This document shows, in pieces, positions 63,093 through 64,000 of a DNA stretch of 64,000 bases. Location of the stretch: assembly GCA_026392465.1 (NCBI GenBank), contig JAPLCA010000027.1, positions 1 through 64,000 on the forward strand, written 5' to 3'. The notes beneath the pieces are model-generated. The model worked only from the letters and a program-made list of their open reading frames with translations. It was not told the origin of the DNA and made no database searches. Position numbers and translations under genes: made by a program. This DNA is from Propionibacteriales bacterium. Lineage in GTDB: Bacteria; Actinomycetota; Actinomycetes; Propionibacteriales; Nocardioidaceae. Within the stretch, counting starts at the first letter, position 1. Each line of letters starts with the position of its first letter.

Positions 63093-64000
63093 TCACGGCT
63101 GACGCGAAACGCCCGACACGGCCACCGTGCCGTGCGTGTCGGACCCGACGGCGACCTTGACCCCCGCGATCGCGAGGACGGCCCCGTCGCGGACCGTCAC
63201 CCACGTGTCACCGATGCGCTCGCCGTCGACCGAGGTGCCGTTCGTGCTGCCGGCGTCGCGCACCTGCCAGGAGCCCCCCAGGAGCCGCAGCTCGGCGTGA
63301 CGGTAGGAGATCTCCGGCTCCTCCAGCGGCAGCGGGCTCTCGGGCAGCCGGCCGAGCACGGTGACGCCGTCGCGCGGCACCCGGACGCTGTGGGCGCCCC
63401 GGTGCAGGAACAGGTCACGTGGTCCCGCGATCGTCGGAGCCGCGTCGGCCGGCACGAGGACGGGGAAGGCCATGGTCTCCTGCGCGGCCGGCGCGGCGGT
63501 CCGCACGGGCAGGGGCGTCGGCGCTGACGGCGCGGTGGACGCGGTGGGCGTCAGGTCGGCCACGACGTCCCAGTCGGGGACGACGGGCTGTCGGTCGGGG
63601 CGAGCGGACGACTCGAGGGGGCGTCGCACGGAGGCGCCGGTGCGGCTCCCCCGAGCCGGGGGCACCCATCCGGGGCGCAGCGCCGGGTCGACTTCAACCT
63701 CGACCCGCACCTCCTCGGGCGTGCTCCAGCCCTCGCGCTCCGCGTGGGTCAGGTAGAGCTTTGCCGCGTCCTCCCCCAGCCGCTCGACGTCGCCGTCAGG
63801 GTCGAGCCGCTCGAGGTCCTCCGGCGACACGCGGACGACGAGCTCGCTGAAGGCGACCCGGTCCCCGCTCGGCATCACCACGTGCTGCCCGGTGAGCGCC
63901 TTGACGAAGCGGCGCCGCAGGACGGCTGCCGAGCCGGTCGGGTAGGCGACGAGACGCGCCGCGGCCTCCGTGGCGGCGGCCTTCTTCGAGCCCGTCCCGA
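63093..64000 (-). CDS. FHA-domain protein with DUF3662-like N-terminal part, 5' end cut by window edge
   Basis: The frame stays open upstream of the GTG at 63881 to the window edge, reading GSKKAAATEAAARLVAYPTG and VLRRRFVKALTGQHVV. The gene therefore very likely starts beyond 64000. The first part (LVVRVSPEDLERLDPDGDVERL, then VRVEVEVDPALRPGWV) resembles the end of the DUF3662 domain of FhaA-type proteins. After a Pro/Ala linker the FHA domain follows: TVLGRLPESPLPLEEPEISYRHAEL (in parts) and DAGSTNGTSVDG, with the phosphothreonine-binding Arg, His and Asn. It should bind a protein phosphorylated by the kinase encoded two bases downstream. Confidence 0.85.
   Translation of the reverse strand, partial: GTGSKKAAATEAAARLVAYPTGSAAVLRRRFVKALTGQHVVMPSGDRVAFSELVVRVSPEDLERLDPDGDVERLGEDAAKLYLTHAEREGWSTPEEVRVEVEVDPALRPGWVPPARGSRTGASVRRPLESSARPDRQPVVPDWDVVADLTPTASTAPSAPTPLPVRTAAPAAQETMAFPVLVPADAAPTIAGPRDLFLHRGAHSVRVPRDGVTVLGRLPESPLPLEEPEISYRHAELRLLGGSWQVRDAGSTNGTSVDGERIGDTWVTVRDGAVLAIAGVKVAVGSDTHGTVAVSGVSRQP

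Overview
The window is very GC-rich, gene-dense DNA whose codons mostly end in G or C. Several gene families point to the Actinomycetota: SepH, an HrdB/SigA-type primary sigma factor, DUF5998, an LprG-like lipoprotein paired with an MFS exporter, and a thioredoxin behind a SigR/SigH-type promoter. Many genes appear to be leaderless, which also fits. Gene content suggests a Nocardioidaceae-like soil or environmental actinobacterium; this is inference, and no rRNA or tRNA gene is present to settle it.

Layout. 1-280 holds the 5' part of an IS3-family OrfA (minus strand). It is followed by about 770 bases without a gene (281-1050) that contain two large hairpins, a repeated motif family and a ~31-bp tandem repeat. 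1051-7440 carries an MFS transporter, a fused proline-catabolic PutA, a TRIC/UPF0126 membrane protein and the cell-division regulator SepH. 7457-12512 is a minus-strand block: thymidine kinase, an alkaline-phosphatase-superfamily enzyme, DUF5998, and a Pat-like GNAT/acyl-CoA-synthetase fusion, the last three overlapping stop-to-start. 12684-21332 contains both topoisomerase IV subunits (ParC plus, ParE minus) around an LprG-like lipoprotein, its MFS partner, a beta-carbonic anhydrase and a DUF1707 membrane protein. 21596-22161 has two small conserved genes.

22222-26075 is a tight five-gene unit that I consider the most interesting region: an unknown protein, a helical-hairpin protein with a YxxxD motif and proline-rich tail, a WxG/coiled-coil/alpha-beta-hydrolase protein, and two paralogous lipoproteins. 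It looks like a type VII (ESX)-linked secreted-enzyme cassette without a secretion ATPase nearby. It ends at a strong bidirectional terminator shared with rpoD.

26153-37792 is largely housekeeping: primary sigma factor, glutamate-cysteine ligase family protein, DUF4192, DNA polymerase IV, oligopeptidase B-like protease, exonuclease III, an APC permease, and a MarR-MFS drug-efflux pair behind a long palindrome. 37874-43926 holds a secreted M6 (InhA-like) metalloprotease divergent from a secreted CAP protein, a cold-shock protein with a long leader, a small unknown ORF with palindromes at its start, a three-domain winged-helix/DUF6884/GIY-YIG-like protein, and thioredoxin. 44033-49828 has an ABM monooxygenase, a SNF2 helicase and a gluconate module (GntP permease, GntR-family regulator, gluconokinase). 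49825-56554 has a secreted lipase and a choline-to-glycine-betaine osmoprotection operon (BetB, frameshifted BetA, BetT). 56707-64000 ends with BluB, a PhoD phosphatase, a Tat-exported phosphodiesterase, a secreted GH6 glycosidase, and a membrane Ser/Thr kinase paired with an FHA protein that is cut by the right edge.

Working themes are osmotic and nutrient handling (proline, choline, gluconate), envelope-associated secreted enzymes, and core replication, transcription and division functions.
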